64,000 nucleotides of DNA, taken from positions 3,910,001-3,974,000 of the forward strand of contig NZ_CP133266.1 of assembly GCF_030915485.1 (NCBI RefSeq). Reading direction: 5' to 3'. Shown here piece after piece: positions 1 to 8,458 of this stretch. The notes below the pieces were generated by a model. That model saw only the letters and a list, made by a program, of their open reading frames with translations, was not told the origin of the DNA and searched no databases. The DNA is from Neobacillus sp. PS3-40. GTDB taxonomy: Bacteria > Bacillota > Bacilli > Bacillales > Cytobacillaceae. Position numbers and translations under genes: made by a program. Every line of letters begins with the position of its first letter. Within the stretch, counting starts at the first letter, position 1.

Positions 1-2
1 AG

Positions 3-458
3 GAAGGTCTTGATTTTGAATACCTTGAAAGCCGGATTGGTCAGGTTCAATACCTTGGTGATGAACTTGTTAAAAATGGTATTCCTATTCAATGGCCTGT
101 GGGAGGGCATGCGGTGTTTGTGGATGCAGGGAAATTTCTTCCTCATATACCTGCTGAGCAGTTCCCTGCCCAAGCTCTTTGCAATGAATTATATATCGAA
201 GCCGGTGTTAGACCAGTTGAGGTTGGTTCATTATTGTTAGGGCGTGATCCTCAAACTGGAGAGCAGAAAGCTGCCGGAGTAGAATTTATGCGTCTAACCA
301 TTCCGCGCAGAGTTTACACTGATCGGCATATGGATGTTGTAGTTGATGCATTAGTTACTATTTGGAATAGACGTGATCAAATCAAGGGTCTCGATTTTAC
401 ATATGAGCCTAAGATTTTGAGACACTTCCTTTGCCGTTTAAAACCAATAGAAGAATAA
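3..458 (+). CDS. tnaA: Tryptophanase (beta-eliminating lyase), C-terminal part
   Basis: The reading frame is open from the window edge, so only the last ~151 residues are seen. Tryptophanase is a PLP enzyme that splits tryptophan into indole, pyruvate and ammonia. The visible part has [22 protein letters not shown], the [11 protein letters not shown] segment and the [11 protein letters not shown] segment of the tryptophanase/tyrosine phenol-lyase family. The [17 protein letters not shown] stretch is closer to TnaA than to tyrosine phenol-lyase as I remember the two, so tryptophanase is preferred, but substrate cannot be settled from this half. A terminator-like hairpin follows, and ridA lies 177 bases downstream on the same strand. 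Confidence 0.82.
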   Translation, partial: EGLDFEYLESRIGQVQYLGDELVKNGIPIQWPVGGHAVFVDAGKFLPHIPAEQFPAQALCNELYIEAGVRPVEVGSLLLGRDPQTGEQKAAGVEFMRLTIPRRVYTDRHMDVVVDALVTIWNRRDQIKGLDFTYEPKILRHFLCRLKPIEE

Positions 459-470
459 AAAATAAGTTTT

Positions 471-505
471 AGGGCGCAGTGCCTCGACATTGCGCCTGCT
501 TTTTG
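471..505 (+). terminator. Rho-independent terminator after tryptophanase gene
   Basis: GGGCGCA (472-478) pairs with TGCGCCT (491-497) and is followed by a short T run at 500-504. It lies 12 bases after the stop codon. Confidence 0.6.
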
Positions 506-635
506 GAAGATCGTGATTAGGTAGAAAGAGAAACTACGCTCTAAGGAGCAATTGGCTGAAATGCTTAAGGGAAGAGCTGCCATACCGAAAAATGAAAAAT
601 GTAGAAGTGGGTATGGAAGAAAAGGAGGAACTATC

Positions 636-1019
636 ATGGATAAAAAAGTTATTGCAACAGAAAATGCACCAAAAGCTATCGGGCCTTACTCTCAAGGTAT
701 TCAATTTGGGAATTTAGTATTTACTTCTGGTCAACTTCCTATCGATCCACAAAAAGATGAAATCGTAAGTGATATTGAAGCAGCAACCAGGCAATCGTTG
801 GAAAATGTGAAAGCGGTTTTAGAATCCGCTGGTTCATCTATGGAAAATGTAATTAAAACTACAGTTTTTCTCAAAGATATGAATGATTTCCTAAAAATGA
901 ATGCTGTCTACGAGACTTATTTTTCTAATAATGCACCTGCACGCTCAGCCGTACAAGTGGCAAAGCTGCCGAAGGATGCAGTTGTGGAAATAGAGGCAGT
1001 AGCTTTTAAAACAGAATAG
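636..1019 (+). CDS. ridA: RidA-family enamine/imine deaminase
   Basis: The 127-residue product is a full-length RidA/YjgF/UK114 protein. It hydrolyses reactive 2-aminoacrylate and related enamines in the cytosol. Family signatures visible are AIGPYSQG near the N-terminus, FTSGQLPID, and the C-terminal [21 protein letters not shown] block that contains the catalytic arginine. The ATG at 636 was chosen because AAAGGAGGAA sits 8 bases upstream; a longer frame from 552 has no ribosome site. Its position behind tryptophanase makes sense because that enzyme forms enzyme-bound aminoacrylate, so a local RidA could mop up leakage. That link is inference. Confidence 0.92.
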   Translation: MDKKVIATENAPKAIGPYSQGIQFGNLVFTSGQLPIDPQKDEIVSDIEAATRQSLENVKAVLESAGSSMENVIKTTVFLKDMNDFLKMNAVYETYFSNNAPARSAVQVAKLPKDAVVEIEAVAFKTE

Positions 1020-1240
1020 AGTGATTGATAACAAAAAGATTTATTAAAATGCACCGAGAGTGATTTTGGCGAAACATTTTTAAATGAACGCTGGAGATCA
1101 ATACCTATGAATTTATTAGATGAAGTAGTTATCTATAAATGTAATTGGTTGTTGAGAGGGGTTATAGATATGAAATACATAGAGAGAGCAATCGTATCAG
1201 ATGCACAAGAATTATTATCTTTGCAGAAATTGGCCTTTAT

Positions 1241-2614
1241 GATTGGTCGAGAACACTTGTGACTTCAGTCGTGAGATGAATCGACTATTTTTTGTTGCTT
1301 ATTACGAACATACGTGCTATAATTTGTTTGAGGAGGTGATATTAATTCTTATCAATAAATCCTATAAATTTCGACTTTACCCTAACAAATCTCAAATCAT
1401 TTTGATTAACAAAACCATTGGGTGTACTCGTTTTGTGTTTAACTTCTTCCTTAACAAACAAAAAGAGAAAGATGCCTATTGGTACATAGTTGAAGAAATG
1501 AAACAAAATGGCCAGCTGCCAGATAATAACTGGAAAGGTGATTTCTTTAATAAATACGATTCCATCAAAGCCATCTGTGAATTAAAGAAGTATTACCCCT
1601 TTTTAAAAGAAGTGGATAGTATTTCACTCCAAAAATCCGTAGAAAATTTAAATGACTCCTATAAACGCTACTACAAGAAGCAAAACCATCCACCCAAATT
1701 TAAGTCAAAAAGAAATAAAGCACAATCCTACACCACTAAACATACGAATTGGAATATTGCTGTTTTGGACAAACACATCAAATTACCGAAACTAGGGATG
1801 GTTCGCTTTGCCAAAAGCCGGGAAGTTGATGGCCGGATTCTCAATGCCACTATTCGGCATAACCCTTCTGGTAAATACTTTATCTCTATCGTCGTAGAAA
1901 AAGATGTACAAGAAGAATGGCCGAAAACCAATTCCATAATTGGGGTGGATTTAGGACTGAAAGAATTTGCGATTCTGTCAGATGAAACTCCCTATCCTAA
2001 TCCTAAATTCTATCGAACAGTAGAAGAAAAATTAGCAAAGGCCCAGTATATATTGTCAAGAAGGCGGGAAATGGCTAAAAAACATAATCGCCCTCTTTCA
2101 GAGGCAAAAAATTACCAAAAGCAAAAGATAAAAGTAGCTCGGATTCATGAAAGTATCGTGAATGCTAGAAAAGATTACTTGGACAAGGTTTCAACCGGAA
2201 TAGTCAAAAACCACGACGTGATCGGGATAGAAAATTTGTCCGTAAGTAATATGCTTAAAAATCACCATTTAGCAAAATCAATCAGCGACGTTTCGTGGTC
2301 ACAATTCAGAACCATGCTTGAATATAAAGCCAAATGGTACAGCAAACAACTTGTAGTTGTGGCACAAAACTTTGCCAGCAGTCAATTATGTTCAAAATGT
2401 GGAAATAAAAATAAGGACGTCAAAAATCTTGATTTGCGCGAATGGGACTGTCCCTGTGGCGCACATCACCAAAGGGACATAAATGCTGCACAAAATCTTA
2501 AAAACGAAGCGATAAGACTTTTAACCGCAGGAACTGCGGGGTTCGCCTAATCAATTAGAAACCAAAAGGTTTTTGTACTTAGGAATCTCGTGACTTCAGT
2601 CATGAGAGGTTCAA
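1241..2614 (+). mobile_element. IS200/IS605-family TnpB-only element (IS1341-like)
   Basis: The ends are defined by rebuilding the broken GNAT frame. The left flank is TTTAT (1236-1240), a plausible target/TAM pentanucleotide. The right end is TCAA (2611-2614), the same tetranucleotide as the right cleavage site of IS608. Both ends carry a subterminal imperfect palindrome of the same sequence, 1256-1275 and 2587-2606 (CTYGTGACTTCAGTCRTGAG), as this family does. There is no target duplication, as expected for single-strand transposition. No tnpA (Y1 transposase) is present, so it can only move with TnpA supplied elsewhere. Size is 1374 bases. Confidence 0.85.
1336..2550 (+). CDS. tnpB: TnpB RNA-guided nuclease (OrfB, IS200/IS605)
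   Basis: The protein of about 404 residues has the OrfB N-terminal block [12 protein letters not shown], a RuvC-like nuclease domain and a zinc ribbon. The three acidic RuvC residues are all present: Asp in [10 protein letters not shown] (about residue 205), Glu in IGIENLSVS (about 299) and Asp in [10 protein letters not shown] (about 381). The zinc ribbon is CSKC ... CPCG; the second pair is spaced Cys-X-Cys, one residue shorter than usual. The start is uncertain. AGGAGGTGAT at 1331-1340 lies over GTG 1336, and the conserved sequence begins just after, so translation may start at GTG 1336 or a nearby ATA/ATT. A longer frame from 1243 begins inside the left-end hairpin and is unlikely. TnpB of this family cuts DNA next to the TAM, guided by RNA from the element's right end. 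Confidence 0.88.
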   Translation: MILILINKSYKFRLYPNKSQIILINKTIGCTRFVFNFFLNKQKEKDAYWYIVEEMKQNGQLPDNNWKGDFFNKYDSIKAICELKKYYPFLKEVDSISLQKSVENLNDSYKRYYKKQNHPPKFKSKRNKAQSYTTKHTNWNIAVLDKHIKLPKLGMVRFAKSREVDGRILNATIRHNPSGKYFISIVVEKDVQEEWPKTNSIIGVDLGLKEFAILSDETPYPNPKFYRTVEEKLAKAQYILSRRREMAKKHNRPLSEAKNYQKQKIKVARIHESIVNARKDYLDKVSTGIVKNHDVIGIENLSVSNMLKNHHLAKSISDVSWSQFRTMLEYKAKWYSKQLVVVAQNFASSQLCSKCGNKNKDVKNLDLREWDCPCGAHHQRDINAAQNLKNEAIRLLTAGTAGFA

Positions 2615-2632
2615 TAGTGTAGCTGAACTCGA
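2480..2632 (+). ncRNA. Predicted right-end reRNA/omega RNA with 3' guide
   Basis: In TnpB elements the guide RNA scaffold overlaps the 3' end of tnpB and the right end, and the guide is the flanking DNA just past the element. Here that would place the scaffold upstream of 2614, including the hairpin 2587-2606, and the guide from 2615 (TAGTGTAGCTGAACTC). That guide would match the restored GNAT site next to TTTAT. Placement follows family knowledge; the 5' limit is a guess. Confidence 0.45.
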
Positions 2633-3058
2633 AGGTTATGAAATCCAACCATTGACACAAACTGTGGAAGATGTGAAAGAAGCATTTGATAGCAACATCA
2701 TTTTGAAGTATGTACACTGAATAGAAATTATTGGATCAGTTAGGGCGTTTGAAAAAGATGGAACCTGTTACATCAGTAGATTAATGGTGCATCCTAACTG
2801 TCAAAATAGAGGTATTGGGAAAGAGCTAATGAAAGAAATTGAGACTATATTTGGAAATGTCCGATTTGAATTATTTACAGCAAGTATCAATTCTAAAAAT
2901 ATCTCATTCTATGAAAAGCTTGGCTATAAAGGGTACAAAACGGGAAAACTAGCAGGAATAGAATCACATTTTTTATTTATGGAGAAGTGTTATTAATAAT
3001 AGCTGAAAGTCCTTTCCATTTACAATCTTTAAAACGAAACAACAGTTTTGTTAGGACT

Positions 3059-3119
3059 AGGCATAGATCCATCCCTACAATGTATTGGGAGATGAATCTA
3101 TGCCTTTTTTTTTTTTTTT
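3059..3119 (+). terminator. Strong rho-independent terminator
   Basis: AGGCATAGAT (3059-3068) pairs with ATCTATGCCT (3096-3105) and runs into a 16-base T tract (3104-3119). It separates the broken GNAT gene from the flavin operon. The rest of 2997-3301 holds only a TATACT -10-like hexamer (3239-3244) and the AGGAGG of the next gene. Confidence 0.85.
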
Positions 3120-3301
3120 GATTCGAAAAGATCGCGCACTGTCCGTAGAACCCATATGCCCCAAAGCAAATAGAATGAGCTAATTTTTATAAATAATAGG
3201 CAAGAATCATTTCTTAAGGAAATCTTAAAAGTATTTAACTATACTCATGTTAGTAACGGTGGTTACAAATGCTGAGCAAAAGGAATTAGGAGGATTTTAT
3301 T

Positions 3302-3847
3302 ATGGCGAAAATGGATAAAAAGTGGGTAATTTTATGTTCAACAGCCGTTGCAGCAGTTTACTCCGCAGGATTTATTTCTACGGAAGCTCAGGCAACAAAA
3401 GTCGATTCGCACTATCAAGCCCAAGTTAGCAATCAAGCGATAGGGGATAGTTCAAGCACTGTTACTTCAAATAATAACCAAGCAAAAGGGAATAATTCAA
3501 GCATTATTTCATCAAATAGTAACCAAGCAAAAATAGATAAATCAAGCATTGTCTTACCAAAAAGCAACCAAACAAAACGTCTTTATAAAGATGGGACGTT
3601 CACAGGCATGGGGGGAAATCGACGTGGGTCGATTGAAGTTGCCGTAACGATAAAAAACGACAAAATAACGGATGTTGAGATTAGTAATTTTGACATGCAT
3701 TATTCTGAAAGGGATGTAGTTGGGCTGCCCAATGAAGTTATACAAAATCAAAGCTCCCAAGTAAGGAATGTATCAGGGGCAACTTACAGTACTGAAGCAT
3801 TTCAAGATGCCGTCCAAGAAGCTATTTCTCAAGCCCAAAATGCCTAA
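3302..3847 (+). CDS. Exported FMN-binding-domain protein
   Basis: The 181-residue protein has an N-terminal hydrophobic signal segment ending near ISTEAQA, then a low-complexity Ser/Asn/Gln linker (residues ~45-95) and a C-terminal FMN-binding domain. The linker holds three imperfect copies of a unit with the pattern SSxxxSNxNQAK. The domain ends in RNVSGATYSTEAF, where the Thr of SGAT is the usual site for covalent FMN attachment by ApbE. The gene is directly followed (9 bases) by apbE and then an RnfD-like subunit, so it probably is a flavinylated electron carrier on the outer face of the membrane. Substrate and electron acceptor are unknown. Start ATG 3302 is supported by TTAGGAGG. Confidence 0.85.
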   Translation: MAKMDKKWVILCSTAVAAVYSAGFISTEAQATKVDSHYQAQVSNQAIGDSSSTVTSNNNQAKGNNSSIISSNSNQAKIDKSSIVLPKSNQTKRLYKDGTFTGMGGNRRGSIEVAVTIKNDKITDVEISNFDMHYSERDVVGLPNEVIQNQSSQVRNVSGATYSTEAFQDAVQEAISQAQNA

Positions 3848-3856
3848 GGGGGAATA

Positions 3857-4744
3857 ATGAGAAAAACTAAATTATTTATGGATACAGTTGTTGATATACA
3901 AGTCGTCATTCGGGAAACAGAATCAATTGAAGAGGCAGAGTCAAAGATGGACCGGGCATTCGAGGCATTCCGAAAAGTAGAACAGGCTTGCAGCCGCTTT
4001 AGCCCTGAAAGTGAATTAATGAATGCCTGCCGAATCGCAGAGGATTCAGTTTGGATAAGTCCTTTTTTATATGAGCCACTGAAGTTTGCATTGGAAATCG
4101 CCAAATTAACGGATGGTGAATTTGATCCTACCATTGGAAAAACCATGGAGGAGCAAGGATACAATCGCCATTATTTAACAGGAAAATTCAATGAAAACCT
4201 TGCTGCTGATTCCGTCACATATCGAGATATTATTTTAGATGAGCAATCCCACACATTAAATTTAAACAAACCACTTGTGGTTGATTTAGGAGCAGTTGCT
4301 AAAGGATTTGCTATCGATTTAGCGGCAAATGAGTTGAAAGATTTTAAAGGATTTATCGTCAATGCTGGTGGGGATCTATTCGCTGGTGGAGTAGATCCAA
4401 ATGGGCTTCCTTGGAAGATTGGTATTCAGCATCCTGAGAAAAAGGATCAACTTATTGAAGAAATTGAAATCATAAATGAAGCCATTTGTACGTCCGGAAG
4501 TTACGAGCGCAGGAACGCAAAAGTTCCTGGAATGCACCATATCATCAATCCAAAAACGAAGCATTCACCCAATGATTGGGTCAGCAGCAGTGTTGTTGCT
4601 CCATTTGCGATGATGGCAGACGCTTTTTCAACGGCTGCGTTTTTACTTGGTAGTGAAAAAGGGAAAGAATTAATTGAAAACGCTGGTCTTAAGGGAATTT
4701 TCATTACATCCGAGTTACAAATTGTTAGAGTAGGAGGAATATAA
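3857..4744 (+). CDS. apbE: FAD:protein FMN transferase (ApbE family)
   Basis: The 295-residue product transfers FMN from FAD onto a Thr of a target protein. Motifs seen are DPTIGK, VDLGAVAKGFAIDLAA, VNAGGDLFAGG, HHIINPKTK and the Mg-binding ADAFSTAAFLLG near the C-terminus. It lacks an obvious lipobox or signal peptide at the N-terminus (MRKTKLFMDTVVDIQV), unlike many exported ApbE proteins, so its location is uncertain. It sits between the FMN-binding protein, its likely substrate, and the RnfD-like gene, whose ATG immediately follows the TAA stop, so all three are probably translated from one mRNA. Confidence 0.92.
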   Translation: MRKTKLFMDTVVDIQVVIRETESIEEAESKMDRAFEAFRKVEQACSRFSPESELMNACRIAEDSVWISPFLYEPLKFALEIAKLTDGEFDPTIGKTMEEQGYNRHYLTGKFNENLAADSVTYRDIILDEQSHTLNLNKPLVVDLGAVAKGFAIDLAANELKDFKGFIVNAGGDLFAGGVDPNGLPWKIGIQHPEKKDQLIEEIEIINEAICTSGSYERRNAKVPGMHHIINPKTKHSPNDWVSSSVVAPFAMMADAFSTAAFLLGSEKGKELIENAGLKGIFITSELQIVRVGGI

Positions 4745-5578
4745 ATGACAACAAAGAAATGGCTTAAAACACCAAAAGGCTATGTGACACTTGCGATGCT
4801 CTCATTTCTCCTTATTGCCTCAATTGGGTCCAAAGATATAAATGGTATCCTAAATGCCTCTGTTGCCGTTCTTGTTTCAATCATCGTGGATATTATTTTT
4901 AATGTCATAAAAAAAAGAACATGGAGTATGCCGGATGGTGCAATTATTACAGGGTTAATCATTTCGCTTATCCTTGGTACAACATCTTCATTCGGCATCG
5001 TAGCAGTTACTTCCGTTATTGCGATACTGTCCAAGCATCTTTTAGTCTATAGGAAGAAACCAATCTTTAATCCAGCAGCCTTTGGACTCCTTTTATCCGT
5101 TCCATTCTTTCATACGGAACAAAGCTGGTGGGGAGCATTCGGCGACCTTCCAACATGGACCATTTTGTTTCTATTAGTTGGCGGGTACAAAATTACCACT
5201 CGAATAAATAAATATCCTCAGGTTTTTTCGTTTTTGGGAACTTCTTTTCTACTATTGTTCTTAATGGGGCATTTCAATATAGGAGATGCAGTGGACGCAC
5301 TGAGGGCGCCATTTATCAATGCTACTATCTTCTTTGGATTTTTTATGCTCACTGATCTGCCAACTTCACCGGCTAAGGATAAAGATCAAGTCGTTTTTGG
5401 TATTCTTACCGCGGCAACGGGCACAATCATTTACGGGCTTTTCGGGGGATTGATGTACATGTTTATCGGGCTGTGTATCGGAAATCTTTATTACTTCCTT
5501 AAAAAGCGCTCAACTTCAAAGGTATCACTGAATCGATCAGATTTAGGAAATACGAGGGTCGGAAGGTATCAATCCTGA
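4745..5578 (+). CDS. RnfD/NqrB-like membrane electron-transport subunit
   Basis: The 277-residue protein has about nine hydrophobic segments and belongs to the NQR2/RnfD/RnfE family. Recognisable stretches are KHLLVYRKKPIFNPAAFGLLLS and the loop FFMLTDLPTSPAKDKDQVVFG, which match the NPAA and TDP-T-P signatures of RnfD/NqrB. In full Rnf or Nqr complexes this subunit holds covalent FMN and helps couple redox to ion flow. Here no other Rnf/Nqr subunits are near, so it more likely forms a reduced module with the FMN-binding protein and ApbE, passing electrons across the membrane. The C-terminal tail is charged and short. Confidence 0.83.
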   Translation: MTTKKWLKTPKGYVTLAMLSFLLIASIGSKDINGILNASVAVLVSIIVDIIFNVIKKRTWSMPDGAIITGLIISLILGTTSSFGIVAVTSVIAILSKHLLVYRKKPIFNPAAFGLLLSVPFFHTEQSWWGAFGDLPTWTILFLLVGGYKITTRINKYPQVFSFLGTSFLLLFLMGHFNIGDAVDALRAPFINATIFFGFFMLTDLPTSPAKDKDQVVFGILTAATGTIIYGLFGGLMYMFIGLCIGNLYYFLKKRSTSKVSLNRSDLGNTRVGRYQS

Positions 5579-5799
5579 TCGATCAAATTTTAAAAAATCA
5601 AAGGAATGGTTGGTTAGTAATACCTTTTCTTTCTGGATAAATATATATATATATGAAGCAGGCATTAATGTTATTCTAAAGAAAAGCAATGGAAATACCG
5701 GTGCAGGGAAAGTACTTGGTAGCGTGAGTATTCGCAAAACATTCAAAATAAAAGCAAGAGAACCGTCCCTGTGATTCTAATTGTAAAGGACAGATCAGG

Positions 5800-6927
5800 A
5801 TGAAATTTGTATTAGCGCCCGATTCATTTAAGGAGAGTATGACGGCCAAAAATGCTGCCCTTGCTATGGAAAAAGGAATATTGTCCATTTTTCCTGACGC
5901 TGAATGTGTGATTGTTCCGATGGCGGACGGCGGCGAAGGTACGGTAGAATCTTTAGTTAGTATGACGAATGGGGAAATCATCAAAACCGAAGTACTTGGA
6001 CCATTAGGTGAGAAAGTTATCGCGGAATATGGTCTGTTGGGTGAAGGGCAAACCGCTGTTATTGAGATGGCAAGTGCAAGTGGCTTAGAATTAATAAAAC
6101 CAGAGCACCGCGATCCGTTAGTGACAACAACCTATGGTACTGGTGAACTAATCAAACATGCACTTAACAAGGGTGTCAGTCGAATTTTAATTGGAATTGG
6201 TGGTAGTGCTACAAATGATGGGGGAGCAGGAATGCTCCAGGCACTTGGTGTCTCTTTTAAAGATAAGAACGGAGAAGAACTTCCATTTGGGGGAGGCTCT
6301 TTAAACCGTTTGGATTCGATCGACTTAAGTGGATTGGATGAAAGAATAAAAATGGTGAAAATTGATGTTGCTTGTGATGTTACAAATCCGCTTATTGGGG
6401 AAAACGGTGCATCAGCGATATTTGGTCCTCAAAAAGGAGCAACTCCTGAATTGGTGGAATTTCTAGACCATAATTTAGCTCATTTTGCTGAGGTAATTAA
6501 GCAAGAACTAGGCAAAGAGATTGCCTATCTGGAAGGTGCTGGATCAGCAGGTGGTCTTGGTGCAGGGTTAATGGCCTTTCTAAATGCTCACCTAAAAAAA
6601 GGCGTTGAACTTGTTATTGAATATACCGGACTTGAGGAACGGGTCAAGGGTGCGGATTTTGTTTTTACAGGAGAGGGTAGCATTGATGGCCAAACATTAT
6701 TTGGAAAGACACCATATGGGGTCGCTACCATCGCACAGAAGTATTCTATTCCAGTGATTGCTTTTGCAGGAAGAATCGGTAAAGGTATTGAGCCTCTATA
6801 TGATCATGGATTTACTGCAATAATTGGAATCTTAAAAGGGGTTACCTCTTTAGAAGAAGCACTTGAATTGGGTGAAGCTAATTTAGCCTTTGCCGCAGAG
6901 AATATCTGCCGTGTTTTAAAAAAGTGA
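5800..6927 (+). CDS. glxK: Glycerate kinase (GlxK/GarK family)
   Basis: The 375-residue protein phosphorylates D-glycerate with ATP. It starts MKFVLAPDSFKESMTAKNAA, has PMADGGEGTVESL, GIGGSATNDGGAGMLQALG and FTGEGSIDGQTLFGKTPYGVA, all typical of the type-1 glycerate kinase family, over its full usual length. Whether it forms 2- or 3-phosphoglycerate cannot be told. The gene seems monocistronic; the 221 bases upstream contain an (AT)n run near 5641-5654 and the phrase GCAAGAGAACCGTCCCT, which also appears at 41062-41078. No clear ribosome site stronger than AAAGGA is seen. Confidence 0.93.
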   Translation: MKFVLAPDSFKESMTAKNAALAMEKGILSIFPDAECVIVPMADGGEGTVESLVSMTNGEIIKTEVLGPLGEKVIAEYGLLGEGQTAVIEMASASGLELIKPEHRDPLVTTTYGTGELIKHALNKGVSRILIGIGGSATNDGGAGMLQALGVSFKDKNGEELPFGGGSLNRLDSIDLSGLDERIKMVKIDVACDVTNPLIGENGASAIFGPQKGATPELVEFLDHNLAHFAEVIKQELGKEIAYLEGAGSAGGLGAGLMAFLNAHLKKGVELVIEYTGLEERVKGADFVFTGEGSIDGQTLFGKTPYGVATIAQKYSIPVIAFAGRIGKGIEPLYDHGFTAIIGILKGVTSLEEALELGEANLAFAAENICRVLKK

Positions 6928-6936
6928 AATAAGTGA

Positions 6937-6968
6937 AGCTGTCGAGTTTTCGGCAGCTATTTTCATTT
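6937..6968 (+). terminator. Terminator-like hairpin after glycerate kinase
   Basis: AGCTGTCG (6937-6944) pairs with CGGCAGCT (6951-6958), followed by a T-rich stretch. The loop is AGTTTT. Confidence 0.55.
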
Positions 6969-7026
6969 TAAATAGTGTCTACTTTCCCTCTAAGTTATCT
7001 TCAATAATGCATACTAATATCTGAAT

Positions 7027-7069
7027 AAAAAAGAACCTCACTTCTTAAATTTATAGAGTGAGGTTCTTT
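7027..7069. terminator. Bidirectional terminator, copy of the one beside doxX
   Basis: AAAAGAACCTCACT and AGTGAGGTTCTTT form a long stem with A and T runs on both sides. Nearly the same terminator lies at 11602-11644 next to doxX, and the similarity continues into the doxX remnant at 7074-7136. Confidence 0.8.
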
Positions 7070-7073
7070 GGCG

Positions 7074-7136
7074 TTAAACAATAACTTTTAGAGCTGCTTT
7101 TTTCTTTTTAAATTTTATTTTACGAATGAAGGGGAT
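7074..7136 (-). pseudogene. Fragment of a doxX gene 3' end
   Basis: Read on the minus strand, 7136-7074 translates as IPFIRK followed by a Lys/Ala-rich stretch ending in a stop, 20 codons, aligned with the last 20 codons of the intact DoxX at 11648-12163 (IPFIRKMTAIDNKTASKIIA). The adjoining terminators also match. Upstream of the fragment there is an in-frame TAG, so nothing of the rest of the gene remains. It is a leftover of a duplication or a deleted paralogue. Confidence 0.75.
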
Positions 7137-7276
7137 CTAGGAAAGCTTAACCTTTAATGGAACTCGAGGGTCACAGTTATTATTAGAGATTTGATTTGAA
7201 CCGACTGTTTATCTTTTCAAAATCCTAGTTAGGTATAATAATGAAATGCTAACAATATTAAGTAATGAAAGGATGT

Positions 7277-8152
7277 ATGGATAAAATGTATGGAGTAAAG
7301 GTATATAGCGATAATCAATACCATGTATATGAGTTGAACGACGCAAAATCAAATTCTTGGGTGAAGGTGGTTCCAGAAAGAGGAGGGATTATTATTGGCT
7401 TTGGGGTCGAGGGTGAAGAAGTTCTTTTTCTAAATAAAGAAACCCTGGATAATCCTGAAAAAAATATTAGAGGCGGGATCCCGATTCTTTTTCCAATTTC
7501 AGGTCAGCTTGAAAACGGAGAATATGAATGGAATGGCAAAGTCTACAAGATGAGGAACCATGGTTTTGCCAGAAATCTCCCCTGGGAGGTTACTGAAACA
7601 AGCCAAAATGAAAATGATGCTTCCATCACTATTAAGCTAAAAAGTAATAATGAAACAATGGAATTCCATCCATTTGAATTTGAAGTGACTTTTACTTACA
7701 TATTAAGTGGTAATAAATTAACAATAAACCAGGAATACAGCAATCATTCGGAGGCTCCAATGCCGATTTACTCCGGCTTTCATCCTTATTTTAAAACAAC
7801 ATCCGAAAACCTGACATATCAGACGGATGCTAAAACATATCTGGATTATAATAATATGCAAACAGAAAAGATAGAAGGAAGCATTGATTTAACTGGAAAG
7901 AAAGAATCACTGGTTTTGCTTGATGCAGTCAAAAAGGAAATTAGCTTTACTTTGCCAGAAATGAAGAAAGAAATTGTCCTGACTTATAGTGATGTATTTA
8001 AATATATTGTCTTATGGACGGAAAAAGATCAGGATTTCATTTGTGTTGAGCCGTGGATGGCTTTGACAAATGAGCTGAATAAAAAAGGAGAACTTGTCCT
8101 AATTCAACCAGGAGAAACATTGTCGTCATCCTTCAGCATTAGCGTTAAATGA
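7277..8152 (+). CDS. Aldose 1-epimerase family protein
   Basis: The ~291-residue protein belongs to the galactose mutarotase-like fold that interconverts sugar anomers. Visible family features are VVPERGGIIIGFG near the N-terminus, RGGIPILFPISGQL, the catalytic-type His in RNHGFARNLPWEV, and CVEPWMALTNELNKKGE near the end. The length and RGGIPILFP motif suggest the bacterial aldose-1-epimerase/D-hexose-6-phosphate epimerase branch; the substrate is not evident. Three in-frame ATGs (7265, 7277, 7286) are possible; GAAAGGA at 7267-7273 is too near 7277 to be ideal, so the start is uncertain by a few codons. It stands alone. Confidence 0.85.
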   Translation: MDKMYGVKVYSDNQYHVYELNDAKSNSWVKVVPERGGIIIGFGVEGEEVLFLNKETLDNPEKNIRGGIPILFPISGQLENGEYEWNGKVYKMRNHGFARNLPWEVTETSQNENDASITIKLKSNNETMEFHPFEFEVTFTYILSGNKLTINQEYSNHSEAPMPIYSGFHPYFKTTSENLTYQTDAKTYLDYNNMQTEKIEGSIDLTGKKESLVLLDAVKKEISFTLPEMKKEIVLTYSDVFKYIVLWTEKDQDFICVEPWMALTNELNKKGELVLIQPGETLSSSFSISVK

Positions 8153-8239
8153 TGGAGGCTAAGTCTAGAAAAAAGGTTCAAAATGGGTGCATGTTTTAAA
8201 GTTCAAAGGGTTAAAGTAACAAAAAAGGAGGGGTAAATA

Positions 8240-8371
8240 ATGGAGAATACCCATGAATTTGTTGAAAATCTACATGAAAAACAAAAAAAAGATGAGCAAA
8301 ATAAAAAGCGCCAAAGTAAAGAAAATCAAAGCCGTAAGCTACCTAATAAGCAACACAATCAGGGGTTCTAA
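8240..8371 (+). CDS. 43-aa charged protein, DUF4023-like
   Basis: This short gene encodes a very hydrophilic Lys/Gln/Asn-rich 43-residue peptide beginning MENTHEFVENLHEKQ and ending LPNKQHNQGF. The layout (THEFVE-L N-terminus and LPNKQH end) matches my memory of the small DUF4023 family of Bacillus; its function is unknown. AAAAAGGAGGGG lies 8 bases before ATG 8240 and a terminator follows the stop, so it looks like a real single-gene unit. A decayed copy of its 3' half lies at 34124-34191. Confidence 0.75.
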   Translation: MENTHEFVENLHEKQKKDEQNKKRQSKENQSRKLPNKQHNQGF

Positions 8372-8382
8372 TTAAAAAATTA

Positions 8383-8418
8383 GCATCAGTGTGTGTAATA
8401 ATGCACTGGTGTTTTTTA
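8383..8418 (+). terminator. Rho-independent terminator
   Basis: CATCAGTG (8385-8392 region) pairs with CACTGGTG (8404-8411) and is followed by TTTTTT. Confidence 0.75.
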
Positions 8419-8458
8419 GTTTATTTGAGTGGAATTTTCCGCAGATTTGGTGAAGTTG

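Larger units (their letters stand above)
1170..2996 (+). pseudogene. GNAT acetyltransferase gene split by a TnpB element and a nonsense codon
   Basis: The gene starts at ATG 1170 behind GAGAGGGG and reads MKYIERAIVSDAQELLSLQKLAF up to 1240, where the mobile element begins. Reading resumes at 2615 as SVAELEGYEIQPLTQT, giving an uninterrupted join if 1241-2614 is removed. A TGA at 2718-2720 then breaks the frame before IIGSVRAF. The acetyl-CoA binding block MVHPNCQNRGIGKELMKEIE and the C-terminal FYEKLGYKGYKTG follow. These are standard features of the N-acetyltransferase (GNAT) fold. The gene is therefore doubly inactivated; a 70-residue C-terminal frame from 2784 is a remnant and not a likely gene. 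Confidence 0.85.

Noticed and set aside
2718-2720. Selenocysteine codon in the GNAT gene
   Set aside because: The TGA is not next to a Cys-type motif, no hairpin follows, and the gene is already destroyed by the TnpB element.
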